A DNA stretch of 64,000 nt from Globodera rostochiensis (GCA_018350325.1 JAEVLN010000012.1:620001-684000), one strand, 5' to 3'; shown: positions 17,468 through 29,799, counted from the first letter of the stretch. Made by a program: numbers and translations. Notes: generated from the letters alone by a model not told the origin.

Positions 17468-18653
17468 TCAACTGATGCTAATGTTTTCCGGGTTGTAAAC
17501 AGTGTCTTCATACACATCCTGATTCCGCACATCTTTTGACATCAATCGGGACGCCAAATAGGTCGAACTAAATCAGAAAATGGAATTAAATTGGTCCAAA
17601 AAAGATAATAAACGTATGGAGGGGGGCAATCCTTAAGAATGGGGATCCCTACTTCATACTTTATTATTTGAGCTAAAAATTTATATCCGGGGGGTTTCAG
17701 GGGTGCTGATCACGAACGAATCTGACCTTAAATTTTGTCAAATCTTTGATTTTTATTTTTTGATAAAAAAATTAGGGATCCCCATTCTTAAGGATTGCCC
17801 GTGGGGGCTATGGGGCTTTTGCGTGGCGGCCCATTAATAAAAGCGTCCACCCATTTTATTACTTAGCCAATGTTTGAGGGGAACAGCAGCAGGACCACGC
17901 CCCCGCCTAACTGTGGACATAAACTTGCCTGAACTGTTTGCTGGGGTCGACAAATTGATATCCTTCGGGATTTGGCAAACCTTGCCGATCGATCACACAG
18001 CGCCCATCCGCCATTACCTAGAGGGAGTGAGAATATTTTGTGCGCGGAAATAAGCTATTGGCAGAAGAGTTTAATGTGTTGACAGAAATGTTACTGATTT
18101 TCAATTGAAAGGTTAAGGAGTTGGAGGAGGTCAATCACCTCCAAGTGATTTGCATCTGCGGGCCCGGGCTCTCCGTCAGGAAAGGTCACCGGCCGTATTT
18201 CGATCAAATGTTTGATCTTCCACAACTGTTTGTTGGTTGAGAGCGTATTTTTGAACACTTGCATTTCGCCCGGCCGCGCGTGCTTGCCGAAGAGTTTGGA
18301 CACCTGATCACTGTAAAAACAAAGCCATTTAAAAAATGAAATATACCAAAAGAAGCCATCCACTTAAAAACGAACAAACAATGATAACTTTCGGGAATCG
18401 GGACCTATTGCAAACAATCCCAAACCTCCCAAGTCACCGACCCGATCTTTGGTCCCGATCCGCTGTGCTCGCGGTACAACCATGCCACCCACAACTTGGG
18501 AGCCTCGGCAGGCATTGGGTCAGGGAACGTGGCGCACTGCTCGCCCAACTCGTCCATGTCCAGCTTGTTATACGCGTCGTTGCGACGCGGCAAATAGCGC
18601 CACCAGCGCGCATTCTTGCGCCACACCCATTGATTACGAATCTGTTTGGACAT
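17468..18653 (-). CDS. mrpl-30: Mitochondrial ribosomal protein uL30m
   Basis: This is a large-subunit mitoribosome protein. The start MSKQIRNQWVWRKNARWW (18653) is preceded on the coding strand by TTTTTAGCG, which looks like a splice acceptor just before the ATG and could be a spliced-leader site. The diagnostic uL30 stretch is HARPGEMQVFKNTLSTNKQ followed by LWKIKHLIEIRPVTFPDG, aligning with the human uL30m [22 protein letters not shown] region. A later exon has DGRCVIDRQGLPNPEGYQF. The last exon encodes STYLASRLMSKDVRN and ends NPENISIS. The intron before the last exon holds a short inverted-repeat element. Alternative N-termini are possible because an upstream in-frame ATG lies 5 codons earlier. 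Confidence 0.8.
17624..17800. mobile_element. 177-bp inverted-repeat element in uL30m intron
   Basis: The two ends are perfect inverted repeats of at least 27 bases, beginning GGGCAATCCTTAAGAATGGG and continuing GATCCCTA. The interior of about 120 bp is AT-rich with no coding potential. No clear target duplication was found. A related end (CATCCTTAAGAATTGGGGTC) occurs at about 39697 in an EARS2 intron, so this is a dispersed family. Confidence 0.85.
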
Positions 18654-19437
18654 CGCTAAAAACAGCAAAAACAGTTGAATTACCTAGCGACTTAAAACCT
18701 AACAAATAAATTTTTGTATAATTCCTTAAGAAAGCATCCCTAAAGCTCCATTTTTGTTAGCGGTGCATAACCGAACCAAAACTTTTCGGATAACCGAACC
18801 GGAACCAAGCCGAAAAAATCCCGGTTCTACGGTTCGGTTCGGAACCGCCAACCCTACAATCGGCACCGCCGCACCTATTCATCCTCGTGTAACCCAAAAT
18901 TTTCGGGAATTGTTCTTTTTTTCGATATCCGCCCAAAATAAACTGAAATGAGGGTAAATAGAGGAAAAAACGCCTCAAGGCATGGAAATTTTTTGCAAAC
19001 ATTTCGTGTTTGATGACAGATTTTTGGGGGCAGTATTTGGGTTTGTTCTACGCATTTTTGTTCAGCGAATAAGCAAGAAAGAAGTAGCAATCCAACAGCA
19101 TTTTCAGTATTGCAACAAATTGCATATATGTAAGTATTATTCATAACTAATTTTCGCGAAAAATTACTTTTAAATGGTCAAAATAACAACAAAATATATA
19201 TAAACAAAAAAGCAGTCATAAATTGGATTGTGATAAAGCTGACGAAAAACCAGAGACAACATACATATTAAGAGTGATGGTTGTGGAGGAGGGAATCACT
19301 GAATCATTTTTAATCTCTAAACCATAAACAGGCAGAGGACGGAAAAAGGGGACTTTCTGCGTCTGAAAGAGTCCAAACCAACGGATGGATTACCCCCCCC
19401 CACGCTCCGTTCATTCTTTTTATCCGGTGGAATTGTG
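18654..19437. other. Intergenic, uL30m to MYND gene
   Basis: No supported gene. The stretch contains a CCGAACC-rich patch at about 18770-18850 (repeated AACCGAACC and GGTTCGG, partly self-complementary), AT-rich DNA and a C run at about 19393-19401. Confidence 0.5.
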
Positions 19438-20618
19438 TCAATGTGCCGACACTTTTTGCTGTTGATGGCCTCCACTGCCCGTAGTCGTCGTCGTTGTTGC
19501 TGAGGTCATCGTTGTCCCGCCATTGTTACTGCTGGCGGCGGTTGTCGTTCGGTTGTTCTGTTGCTGTTGTTGAGGCGGTCCAGAGGACTGAGCAGTCGAC
19601 GCCGTCTTCTTCCGACGACAAACGCGCCGACTTGAGAAAAATGACAGTCAAATTTGTTAAATTTCGAGTAAAAATAATTAATTAATCACTGCATTGGCCA
19701 ATGCGCTTGCTGACATTCCACAGTGCAATATGCTGTGTTCCTGAAAAAGATTAATTGCATAGAACGTAAAAGTGACATTAGAAATTAGCATATGGCAGGG
19801 GGTATGGTGCTTCGAACTTAATTCTTTCGGTGTTTTTTAAAAAGTTTGGTGTACTTTCAGTCAACAAAATTGTTTTGAATGTGTACCAGCAACAGTGGTA
19901 GATGGCCTCCTGAAATTTATTGCAATGTTCACATAAAAGTTGACAAATTTGTTAAACGCTCGCCTTTTCGCACTGCCAGCACCACTGTTTTTTCTTGATC
20001 TGTTGGATCTCCCGCCTCTGCTTCTCCGACAATCGCTGCACCTCCTCCTGGAGACGCCGTTGGAAAAGCTCTTCCTGTCGAACCCTTGGAAAAAAATAAT
20101 TGATAATTTCGACGCGTTAAGTTTGTGGGAGCACACCGTTCGGCATCCATTTCCTCCCTGCACTGTGCCATGTACTCCGTCTGTTTGCGCTGAAGCTCGG
20201 CCAAATACTCTTGGTGAAGCTAAAATGCTCAAACAGACACCGTTTAAGTACTTTGAGCCGGGCCTTACCTTTTCAGTGAGTTCCACCAACAGCTTCTCCC
20301 TGCTCTGCTCGTACTCCTTCAACCACCGCTGCTGCAATTCCATCAGAATGTCGCGCATCCGCGACTCCGAGATCATATGCTGCCCATCCAACACGTAATT
20401 GTCACTGTAAACACAATGAGAATTTGTTGACCCCCCCACGGCAAAAGAAGTCTTCTCCCCTACCTGTACGTCGGCTCCACTTGCAGTGTCGGAGGCCTGG
20501 GCTCCGTACCGCCGACAGACATTCCCGCCACGATGCCGTCCTCGCCCACCAACATCGCGTCTTGTTGCTGGTTGGACTGCTGCTGTTGCTGCTCATGATC
20601 CTGCTTGATACTGATCAT
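19438..20618 (-). CDS. MYND zinc-finger protein (ZMYND8/11-BRA-like)
   Basis: The start is MISIKQDHEQQQQQSNQQQ at 20618. A glutamine-rich N-terminus is followed by a helical, coiled-coil-prone middle (MRDILMELQQRWLKEYEQSR, then HQEYLAELQRKQTEYMAQ and FQRRLQEEVQRLSEKQRREI). The C-terminal MYND finger is assembled over four exons as KKQWCWQCEKEAIYHCCW, NTAYCTVECQQAHWPM and HRRVCRRKK, with all zinc ligands in place. A Ser/Thr/Gln-rich tail ends at 19438. This spacing matches the MYND of ZMYND8/ZMYND11 and the short C. elegans BRA proteins; the chromatin-reader domains of the long family members are absent. One intron (19910-19963) begins GC rather than GT. It probably binds PxLxP-type partners in transcriptional control; that role is inferred from the family. 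Confidence 0.8.
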
Positions 20619-20909
20619 TCTGTCTTCAAACGCTCTTTAAAACTGTGAAAGTTGCATATTATTAAATAAGAAAATATGTGCGGATTAAGAGGACAAATCC
20701 GTAAACACATTGCAAGAAAGGCGTAATAAATAATTTATAGTCCTTTTTTAGAATTATGGTTCGTCTACAAAACACAATCTAAGAATTGCTGCGTAGAAAA
20801 GGAGAAAACCGAGAAAATTAAAGTGAATTATTATTGAGGAGAATTTTGTTCGGGTAAGAAACAATGGGAATAAGTGGAGATTTTTATGTTTTGGAGGACT
20901 CCATTCCGT

Positions 20910-23900
20910 TCACATCCGGTGAGTGTCCTTTTCAATGCGTTCCATTTGGTCGTAGTCTGACGCGTCGAGTGGCGCAATTTCACGACCTTAATCAAAATGT
21001 TTTAAAATTAAAAAAAAACCCCCCGGGGTTAGTTTTACCGAAGTGCTGCTGGAAACTCAGCACAAAATCCATGACAATGTCCGAATCGACCAAATTGATC
21101 ACAATACCCGGCTTCCCGAAGCGGCCGGTACTTTAATTAAGAATAATCGATTGTAATCTTTGTTGTCTAGTCTAAGGGTGTAGTCGTAGTGGTGGGGAGA
21201 TTCCCCAACGTTCTACAGAAAATAATAATTTAAAATGCTAATACGACATCCACCCAAACTTCACTCCTTTAGCATTAAGTACAACTCACCGACCCATACG
21301 GTGCAAATAAGTGTCGTAGTCCGGTTTTGGGTTTTCTTCATAAGTTACCGGCGGGTCGTAGTTGATCACCAGGCTGACTTGCGGAATGTCAAGGCCTGAA
21401 ACATCGACGATAAGCTTATGAACCTTGAAGCAACCCTGACGGGCCGCCCGATTAACCTACCTCTGGCCACCACATTTGTGGTGATCAGCACTTTCTGTTC
21501 GCCCCGCTTGAACTGCTCGACCACACGGGCCCGCTGTGTCACCTCCAACTCTCCATGCAACAGCGCCACGTCGCGGCCCTTCTCCTTGAAACGATGGGCA
21601 AGCCAAACAGTGGACGAGCGAGTGTAGCAGAAGATAATACAGGAAGAGATGGTCAGCACGGAGTACAGAGAGAGAATCTGACGGACAGAAAAGCTTTAAA
21701 AATTCAAAACATATTACTCAACAAATAAATTCCCTTTAATTTTCTGAGATACAAAACCGGTTTAAACCGGAACAGTTGGTTGGTGATTTAGAAGAATTTT
21801 GTGTCTAAACCGGACGTTTGGTTACTCGGTGTATTGGAGCTACCCGGTATCCGATGTGATGCGGTTTTTAACCGGTCTTAAAGCCCGCTAATATAGTAGT
21901 AGAATGAGAGAATTCTGTAACGGAATTTGCCAGTACGAGTGGGAGGATGGAATAATAGTGAAATAGTGACGGACGGTGGGAGACCAACCAAAAATCGATC
22001 GTAATCCACCGCTGCTGGAAGGACAGAGTGTTTACTGTGACTCTTCTCCCTTTGAATTGCAGAGAAAATGTTTTGTTTCACTCTGTCCCCTTTCCGTTAC
22101 TATAACTCAAATACTATACGCATAAAAAAGTATGCCTATGCCTTCCCTGGGGCTAAAAGCCAAAAGAGATAGGACGAAAGGGAAGAAATGAGGTGAAGAG
22201 AAAGAGAGGGACGGGGACACGGTCGCCACCACCACAACATAATCTACGATAAATGTGCGATAAATATGGTGGAGAAGGGGAGGGGAATGCGTACGCCAAC
22301 GCACTCGCGACTTGGGAAGGCGTACGTTTGAAGGGGGAGGCAAAACGGACAAATGGCGGAATCGGAAGGTGGAAAATAAAAATCACGTCGAAAACATAAG
22401 AAAAAGTCAAACAATAGTTTGAATTAAATGAGTGATCAAATGCAGAAGAAAAAAACTTGTCAAAATGCAACCCCATGTGCCCGAGGGGCTGCCCCTTGAA
22501 CCCACTCACCGACTGATATTTGTCCTCTCGATCTCTGCAACGCACAAAATATTGTCGAATGTACGGTAAACTCTGGTCCTGACGCCGAATGCTAAAAACA
22601 TCAAAATGATACCAAAAATAAGACATAAAATCATTTATTTATCACAGAAATCGGAATTGTGAAACGAACGTAATGACGGTCGGATCGGCTATGAGTTTAT
22701 CGGCAAATTTGATGACAGCGTCCGAATAAGTGGCACTGAACAGCATGCACTGGCAGGTCGGATTAGAAGAAACGATCGAACTTTAAAGGGACGACAAAGG
22801 AAACCCAAAAGTTTTATTTCAATTTCAGAGAACTAACTTATGAATTCGGATGCTTTTGTCCTGGTATCCCTGCTGTCCAATCATCACGTCCGCCTCGTCC
22901 AATGCAAACGACACAATTTTTGCAGCATCAATGTGTTTCTGAAAGTGAATGGAATAATTTAAGCAGTCGCACGTTTTGAAGGGAATGCAATGAAAAGAGT
23001 TTTTCAGCGTTTTATTTGTAAATAAGCCGTTTAGCAAAAAGTTGATGGCCCAAATATTGTTGGTTTACCCGCATCATCCAGTCGAGCATTTTGCCGGGCG
23101 TTCCGATAACAATTTGTTCAGTAAAAGTCATGTCCCTTGGCACTAAACGAAGGTCGGCCCAAATAACAAATCAATCAAATTGTAGACAAAATGATAAATT
23201 GGTCCATTAATTTAGTGAAACATAAAATTAATAAAAATAAACTACTTTTAAAGACTAGGTTTAAGAGCTTTTCTAACAAATTTAGGAGATTTAATATTTG
23301 ATTGAATCAACCGAATATAGAGAATGGTTGAAGCACCACCTGTTTCCCCTTTGACCGCAAATCGAATGTGCACATTAGGCAAGAACTGTGCCATCTTTTT
23401 GGCCACTTCGCCAATTTGTTGGGCCAACTCGAAAGTCGGTGCCACACAAATGCACTGGGGATGAGTTTTGTCGGAGTCGATTCTGTTCAGCATGGCCAGC
23501 AAAAAGGTGGCGGTTTTGCCAGTGCCACTCTGAGACTGGGCAATGATATCCTGGGGCCTGAAAAGTGAACAGACAACCGCCCTTTTCAATCATTTTTCTG
23601 TGAAATAATCGAATTTAAATAATTGAAAACCCAACGGCTCGCAGAGAAGGACCGGCAAGGCGGCTTCCTGTATTTTGGACGGCTGTACAAAGCCCATCAT
23701 GTGAATTGCCTTGATCAGTTCGGGCTTTCTGATAAATTCAATCAAAATGTGTAAGTGAAGGGCACCATTATGTTCAGACAGACATTCTGAGCTCCTCAAA
23801 TGTGTGTGCCGAGTAGAGAGGCGAGTTGGGGTCCCGCTGCAACTTGGACACCTCGGGCGTTCCTTCATTCAACTGGTTCAGCTTGTCATTGAGCACTTTG

Positions 23901-24045
23901 TTCAGCAGAGAAACTTCCGAGTCAGGAACTGCTGAAAAGGCAATTTTAAAAATTATTTATAAAAAGTTGCAAAATTTAAACGAAAATTACCTTTTTCATC
24001 AGAAGCCGACCAAAACGCGCCAACATTCGAGTCAGAATTCTCCAT
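20910..24045 (-). CDS. DDX19: DEAD-box helicase DDX19/Dbp5 (mRNA export)
   Basis: DDX19/Dbp5 is an ATPase that remodels mRNPs on the cytoplasmic face of the nuclear pore. It starts MENSDSNVGAFWSASDEK at 24045. The ordered motifs are: Q-motif region GFVQPSKIQEAALPVLL, Walker A AQSQSGTGKTATF, APTFELAQQIGEVAKKM, IGTPGKMLDWMMR, DEAD in SFALDEADVMIGQQG, LFSATYSDAVIKFADKLI, IIFCYTRSSTVWLAHRF, LLHGELEVTQRARVVEQF, LITTNVVARGLDIPQVSLVI, and HRMGRTGRFGKPGIVINLVD. It ends DASDYDQMERIEKDTHRM at 20910. DVM after DEA and the VNLVDS-like segment are typical of Dbp5. One intron (about 21681-22505) is unusually long and rich in AACCGGT strings. It lies 291 bp upstream of the MYND gene on the same strand. Confidence 0.93.
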
Positions 24046-26617
24046 AATGATGGGCAATGGTTCAAAATTCGACTAAAAAATTTTCGACAGAATAATCCGA
24101 ATAGTCCAATAATAAGTCCCGGATTCAGTAAATCCCCAAAACAACCCCTCCCCTCTCCAAAGTCTAAAAATCGAATTTTAGACCCCCCCCCACCCCCCGC
24201 GAAATCAATCTCTGGTTATGGTTTTGAGTACTTTTATCCAGAAAATGTGTATTTTATAAGGACGAAGGACCCAATTTCTAAGAAAGGGACAAAACGCCAA
24301 TAAATGCGTAAAGAATAAACCTGAGAATGACCGCCAGTTTTTCGTTGTGCCCACTTCTTCTGTCGACAGAATAAATCCATTTAACCAATTAATGGAATTT
24401 AACGCTTTGAAAATGATTGAATGAACGAACAATACAATTAAGATGAGTTTTATGTACGCGAAGAAAAAAATTCTGCAAATTTAACGGATTGAACAAATGT
24501 TCGACACATACCCGAACTAAACGACACACAAAGTGAACATATTCACTCAAATAAAAAAATGTACAAGTCAAGGAAGGTGTTTTTTAGGTGTTTTGAGGGC
24601 GTAGAATCCGAATCTGAGCTCCATTTCGACTAGCTTCGAATCCTTGACCCCGAATCCGAACAATTTTTCAAATTTTTCAAAAATCAATTTGGCCTCAAAT
24701 AATTCAAACACATGAATTCGATTCATTTTTGTTTTTTTTTTGTTGTAAGTTTGTGCTTTTTTTGCATGTTTTGAGGCCAAAGTTAAAATTTGGGTTCGGG
24801 TTCGGAATTGGTCAAATTCGGATTCTACACCATTGAAAATTGGGTTTATCCCGCGGGAGTCTCTCTCCCGCCTGGCTCAATTCGTCCGGAAAAAAATCCG
24901 ACTCGCTACCCCTTTTTTACTTATTCAAAAACCGTTTATTACAATTAAAAATGCATGTATTTTTCATCTACTCGATGAGACAAAACGAACGGTACCATTT
25001 TTAGGCTCGAGTAACAACCATGAAGCTGAGTTATAGAGATTTAAAAAAGTAGCGAGTTGGGGTTCGTCCTTTTAAAAGTAGCCTTAGGATTGCAATTTGT
25101 TAATATATCCTTTTTTAAATTTCGAATTACTGTCGAAAACGATTAAATGAGGTTGTGAATAGTTCACTGTCGAGATTTCCTGTTGCCGGCCAGTTTTACG
25201 CGTTTTTTTTGGCGCCGTGCCGTTTGGGCGCCAATACTTTTCAACTAAATTACAGTATGTTGCAAAAGTTAGGAAACACCACCTATTCGCGCAGAGGTGA
25301 TAGCCAGAAATGTAGAATAAGCCCTAAACAGCCTCAGCTTAAGCTCCTTAGGCCTAGGCCTTTTTAATTCAAAGTTATAGCTTAGGAATTCGCATTCAAA
25401 AAATGTTTGGCGCCGACAAATCTTAATAAAAATTTTTTTAATAAGAATTATTCACTTCAATTCTATTCCTTTTATCATATACAGTAAAGCGGGTGTGCCA
25501 AATTGTCCTTATTTATAAGATTTGTCCTTATTTCAGGCCTTCGTCCTTTTTTTCGAATTTTGACTTTCAGCCCCTCCCCCAACGAAAAATTGGGAAAAAT
25601 TCTGCGGTTTTTGGACCATTTCTTAACAAATTGACCCCCCCCCCCCCCCTCCATAAGCTTGAATTGTTGTTGTAAGAAATATGATCAGTAATTTCTTTCT
25701 ACACAAAAATTCACGTTTAAAGATGATCTGTATGCATCCGAATAGCTTTTTATCAAAATTCAACAATAATAAAAATCAAAAATATTAAACGACAAAATTG
25801 ACACGGTCAATAACGCAGTTTTGTTCCACAGCTGGCAGCAGGTGGTTTTGTCTATTTATGCGACCGGACCTTTTGCCCGTGTACGATGTTTTCATCCTGA
25901 AGGCCTTCCTTAACGATATTTTGCATTCTTTTATAGTTTAATTCCTAACTGAGAAATCTGCTGGAAATGCCATTTTATAAACTTAATTTTGTAAAAACAT
26001 CGCATTCCATTTGGCCAAGTCGTTCGAAATGTCCGGTTTTGGCCTATTCGGTGAAATGTTAACGTTCCAAAAAGATTGCCAGTTTCGTGTTTTAGCGGCA
26101 AAAAAACGTCGGAATGGACCATCCACCGGTAATTTACATTTTATAATAATACAAAAAACTCAAATAATCAAATCAAAACTAAAATTTATTTTGACAATTT
26201 TTTTTACGACTTAAAATATATTTTTTGCCTTTTACCATTCCATCGTTTTTGTTCCCTGGTCTATCGATTCTTCGCCCGCCCCACGGGGCCGAGAATAAAA
26301 TATGACATATTCTTCTCGTCCGTCCGCCAGTCTCTTCCCATTTTTACCGTTTAATTTGCCGTTGCCATTTACGTCAAAACTTTGGCATCTCATTAAGAAA
26401 ACGGCAGAAAAGGGGAGGAAACAAAGAACACAAAAATTTGTTAAATAATTAATAGTTCCAAAGTTCGGCAATTCTGAACATTTTTTGAAAAAAGTTGAAT
26501 TAAATTTAAAATTAACCAATTTGAAGGTGTCTTTGGCGGCCCAGGTTCTCCCGGGACCAACAAATTGTGACTTGCTGGACTTCTAAACGTCCATTCTTTG
26601 GGTAACGTGCTGCTGCC
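24046..26617. other. Gene-poor interval between DDX19 and esterase
   Basis: About 2.6 kb without a supported gene, the longest such stretch in the window. It holds C runs (about 24182-24190 and 25636-25649), an inverted-repeat element at 24598-24831, and AT-rich sequence. Short open segments (for example 25155-25367 and 26011-26214) show no recognisable similarity or splice-supported continuation. The divergent promoters of DDX19 and the downstream esterase must lie at its two ends. Confidence 0.5.
24598..24831. mobile_element. 234-bp inverted-repeat element
   Basis: The ends are inverted repeats: GTAGAATCCGAAT at 24601-24613 and ATTCGGATTCTAC at 24816-24828. A second, looser pair follows inside (TTGACCCCGAATCCGAAC against GGTTCGGGTTCGGAATTGG). 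The interior is T-rich. No target duplication is evident. The CCGAACCCGAA theme also occurs in the 51.7-52.2 kb palindrome, so the two may be related. Confidence 0.6.
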
Positions 26618-29285
26618 ATGTCCAATTTCGACTGCTCCCCCGAAAATTACAAAAATGGGCACTTTCCGTCCAATCCTCCGCCCGTCGTCCGCACTTCGTT
26701 CGGCGATGTGTTTGGCATTCGGCGGCGGTTGAACAGCGGCGTTCAAGTCGAACTTTTTCTTGGCATTCCTTTCGCGAAACCGCCAACGGGCGAATTTCGA
26801 TTTGAGGTGAAAGTTCGTAAAACAGACACAAAATTCTGCCGAAACGGCATCGTGTTGTGAGGGTCCCAAGACTTTTCTCGCTTCTCGACATCACTAAAAG
26901 ACTTGGCCATTCAGAAGCCCGTGCCGCCCATCCCTTGGGCACCATCTCCGTTCCGGGCGTTCCAGTTCGGTCCGGCTGCCATTCCGCTCAGCCCCGGCAT
27001 CGAGGCGATTCCGCCATCCGAGGACTGTCTGCAGTTGAACATCTTCCGTCCCGCGTCCTGCCTGTGCGCCCAACCTCCATCCGGGGCACTGTTACTGCCC
27101 GTGATGGTCTACATTCACGGCGGGGGCTTTGCCTACGGCTCCACACGTCAATACGGCTACGAAGGATGGACGGAGAACTTTGCGCCGAAGGGCATTATGG
27201 TGGTCACCGTCCAATACCGGCTGGGCCCGTTCGGTCCGTTAAAGGCCGTAGCGGCGACAAAAATAGGCATTTTCTCTTTCACATTAAGGCTTTTTGACCT
27301 TTGGGAGTGGAAGTGCGTTGCCTGGGAATTTGGGCCTTTGGGATATTTGCGCTGCTCTGCGCTTTGTACACAACGAAATTCGCGCCTTTGGTGGCGATCC
27401 CGACCGCGTCACTGTCGTTGGCCTTAGCGCCGGAGGGGCCGCCGCGGCATTGATGGCACTGTCACCGCACACAAGAGGTGAAGATGCCCCAAATATATTG
27501 GAGACAAATTCAACGCAATCTTCAAATAACGTGCAGATTGGATTTGCGGCAGCGTTGAGATGAGCGGGACGGCACTGGCGGAATGGTCGGCAAGTGGGCG
27601 AACGGAGGAGGCAAGCAGAGAATTTGCGAGAAGGGCGCTAATTATGCCTGGAGGGGCCGGAAGGGAAAAGGATGCCGTCAACTGCCGGCATTGGGAAGGA
27701 GGTCAGCAGCAGCAGCAGGCTGATCAGCAGCTGAAAAGGAGGTTGAAGGCACTGACGGCCGACCAAATTGTGGCCATAGCGAATGCAATGGGAACAACAC
27801 GCGCCGACCCGAACCTTTTGGTGTGGGGCCCACGCATTGACGGCGACTTCCTTCCCCGCGACATCCCCGCACTGCTCCGGGAAGTGCGAGCCAAACCCGT
27901 GCTGATGGGAGTGACGGCCGAAGAGGCCGTCTATTTCAGTCAGTTCGAAAATTGGAATGGAACTTCCGTTTTTACGACCCGTATTTTCTATTTGCAGCCA
28001 TTCAAGCCAAAGACCCGCTCATCAATCCGTTTGGAATTGCGCGGGAACGACTCGACAACTTCGGCACTAACGAATTTCGCGCCTTTGTCTATGGCGTTGT
28101 GTTGGGAGGCGAATTTCGACGGCATTTTGAGAGAGAAAATACCGAAAAAATGGAACATATTTTGTGTAGAGCAGAGACTGCCATCAGTGCCTTTTATTTG
28201 AGTGGAATTGGACACGATGAAAATGAAGTTGTGCCCGTTAAGCAAAATGGCAAACAGAAAAAGTTGGAGTGCAACCAATCAGCATTGGAGCAGTACACCA
28301 AGGTGAACTGTGAAATAAATCATGTGACTTAGGCATAGAATTATATGTACATCTAAATCTAACATTGTGTAACTTTGGGTCCGATTTTTGAAAAACTTTA
28401 TTGCATTTTTTGCCGCCTCAGCTCGTCTCTGATTTGATGTTCAATGTGCCATTGTTTCGGATTGCCCAACTCCGTCGCCGCTGCGGTGTTCCCACTTTCC
28501 TCTATTTCAACGAGTACTTCAACAACAGTCAGTTCGAACCATGGACTCCGTTCAGAGGGGCAACACACGGTGAGTTTGACGCGCTTTTTTACTTAGCTTA
28601 AGGTGCGCTTTTTTACTTAGCTTAAGGTTCAAAATCCAACACTTTTGTGTTGATTCTCCGAAAATTGTTTATTGAATCGAATTTCCAAATGCACTTTCAT
28701 TAAACTCGCCTCAGGCAACGAATATCCCTACCTCAACGGCCTCTTCCCCGTGGGTGAATTTCAATTCAACGAGGCGGATCGCCAGCATCGTGCCCTGTTG
28801 GTCCAAATGTTGTCCACATTCATTTGCAATGGGTGCGCCTGGGGGGGGGGGAGGGCATTGCCCCCGGAAGGGCAAACTTTGTGATTAATTTTCTGATCAT
28901 CTCTGCAGGGAAAGGGCAATTCCGTCGTAAATGATCTGAATCGATCCCCTCCCCTCCGGAGTTTTTGTTGGACTTTTAACAGTTCTTCTCGGAATTTTTC
29001 GACATATTCCCAACACAATTTTCATTTAGTCGGCCAAGCCTAACAATTGGAGACGACCCCCGCCGCTTGTGGCCATCAAACATTGAGAAAAGCGAAGAGG
29101 AAGAAAAAGCGCTAAAATTTGTGCGAATTGGAAGCGAATTCGATGGCCGAGGCACCGCCGAAATTGCCGTTGTGGCGGCTGTGGAGCAAAGCGGCGCATT
29201 TTGGGCGGAATTCAGCCGCGAATTCGGCTTCGACTTAATACGGGGCATTGCTTACGACGAAACGACCGTTTATCCGAAGCCTTAA
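26618..29285 (+). CDS. Type-B carboxylesterase (intact)
   Basis: This is a cholinesterase-family serine hydrolase, probably cytosolic because no signal peptide is seen. Eight exons (26618-26806, 26915-27233, 27289-27477, 27537-27938, 27998-28302, 28422-28569, 28715-28832, 29030-29285) close in frame to 641 residues, slightly longer than usual. Landmarks in order are FLGIPFAKPPTGEFRFE, EDCLQLNIFRPAS, the oxyanion loop HGGGFAYG, the NLGLWD block, FGGDPDRVTVVGLSAGG with the nucleophile serine (Leu replaces the usual Glu before it), GVTAEEAVYF (acid residue region), and FRGATHGNEYPYL with the catalytic histidine. A Gln-rich insert (GGQQQQQADQQ) lies mid-protein. All triad positions look present, so it should be active. 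It is a paralogue of the broken copy at 4660-6670. Substrate unknown. Confidence 0.9.
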
Positions 29286-29799
29286 TAATGTTGCGCCCCT
29301 TAAACATTTACGGACTAGGAAGCAATCGATCTGCTCGTTTTATTGTGATCATACGGGTACAATGTATTGTAAATGACCCAAAAAGGTAATAAATAGCATC
29401 AAAATATCCCAAAACAGTTTATTCCTGGACAAAAATAATCCAAACAATTTACCGACGTGCGCGAACACAACAAAATTGGCGATTGATTGATCGGAAGTAT
29501 CGATTATTTATTTTTGATATAAGCCAAAAAAACAATGAACAAAAAACGGGATAAATAAGCTTTATTTGTGATGGTGATCAGAGGAAAACATTGGGGCGGG
29601 GGAGGGAGGAAATTTGCTGTTTTGTGATGATCAGAGCAGACGGTCGCATTTTTGCCGGTGGTCAACTGAAAGAGATGGGCCGTCCCGCACCCAACTTACC
29701 TTCCCTTTCTCTTCCTTCCATTCCCAAATCTGTCCAACAACCGGCCGACAAAAGACTATCACACACATTCCGCCACAAAACTACGGTCTCTGAGCCCAT
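29286..29799. other. Convergent intergenic spacer
   Basis: AT-rich spacer between the 3' ends of the carboxylesterase and pinin. No supported feature apart from AATAAA-like strings on each strand. Confidence 0.5.

Noticed and set aside
22153..22626. 157-codon minus-strand open frame in DDX19
   Set aside because: Only the right end (IRRQDQSLPYIRQYFVRC...DKYQS) is a real exon. The rest reads through the intron, and the helicase continues correctly at about 21680.
25230..25500. Tc1/mariner-like end (TACAGTATGTTGCAAAAGTTAGG)
   Set aside because: The sequence resembles Tc1-type termini, but I found no matching inverted end or TA-flanked partner nearby.
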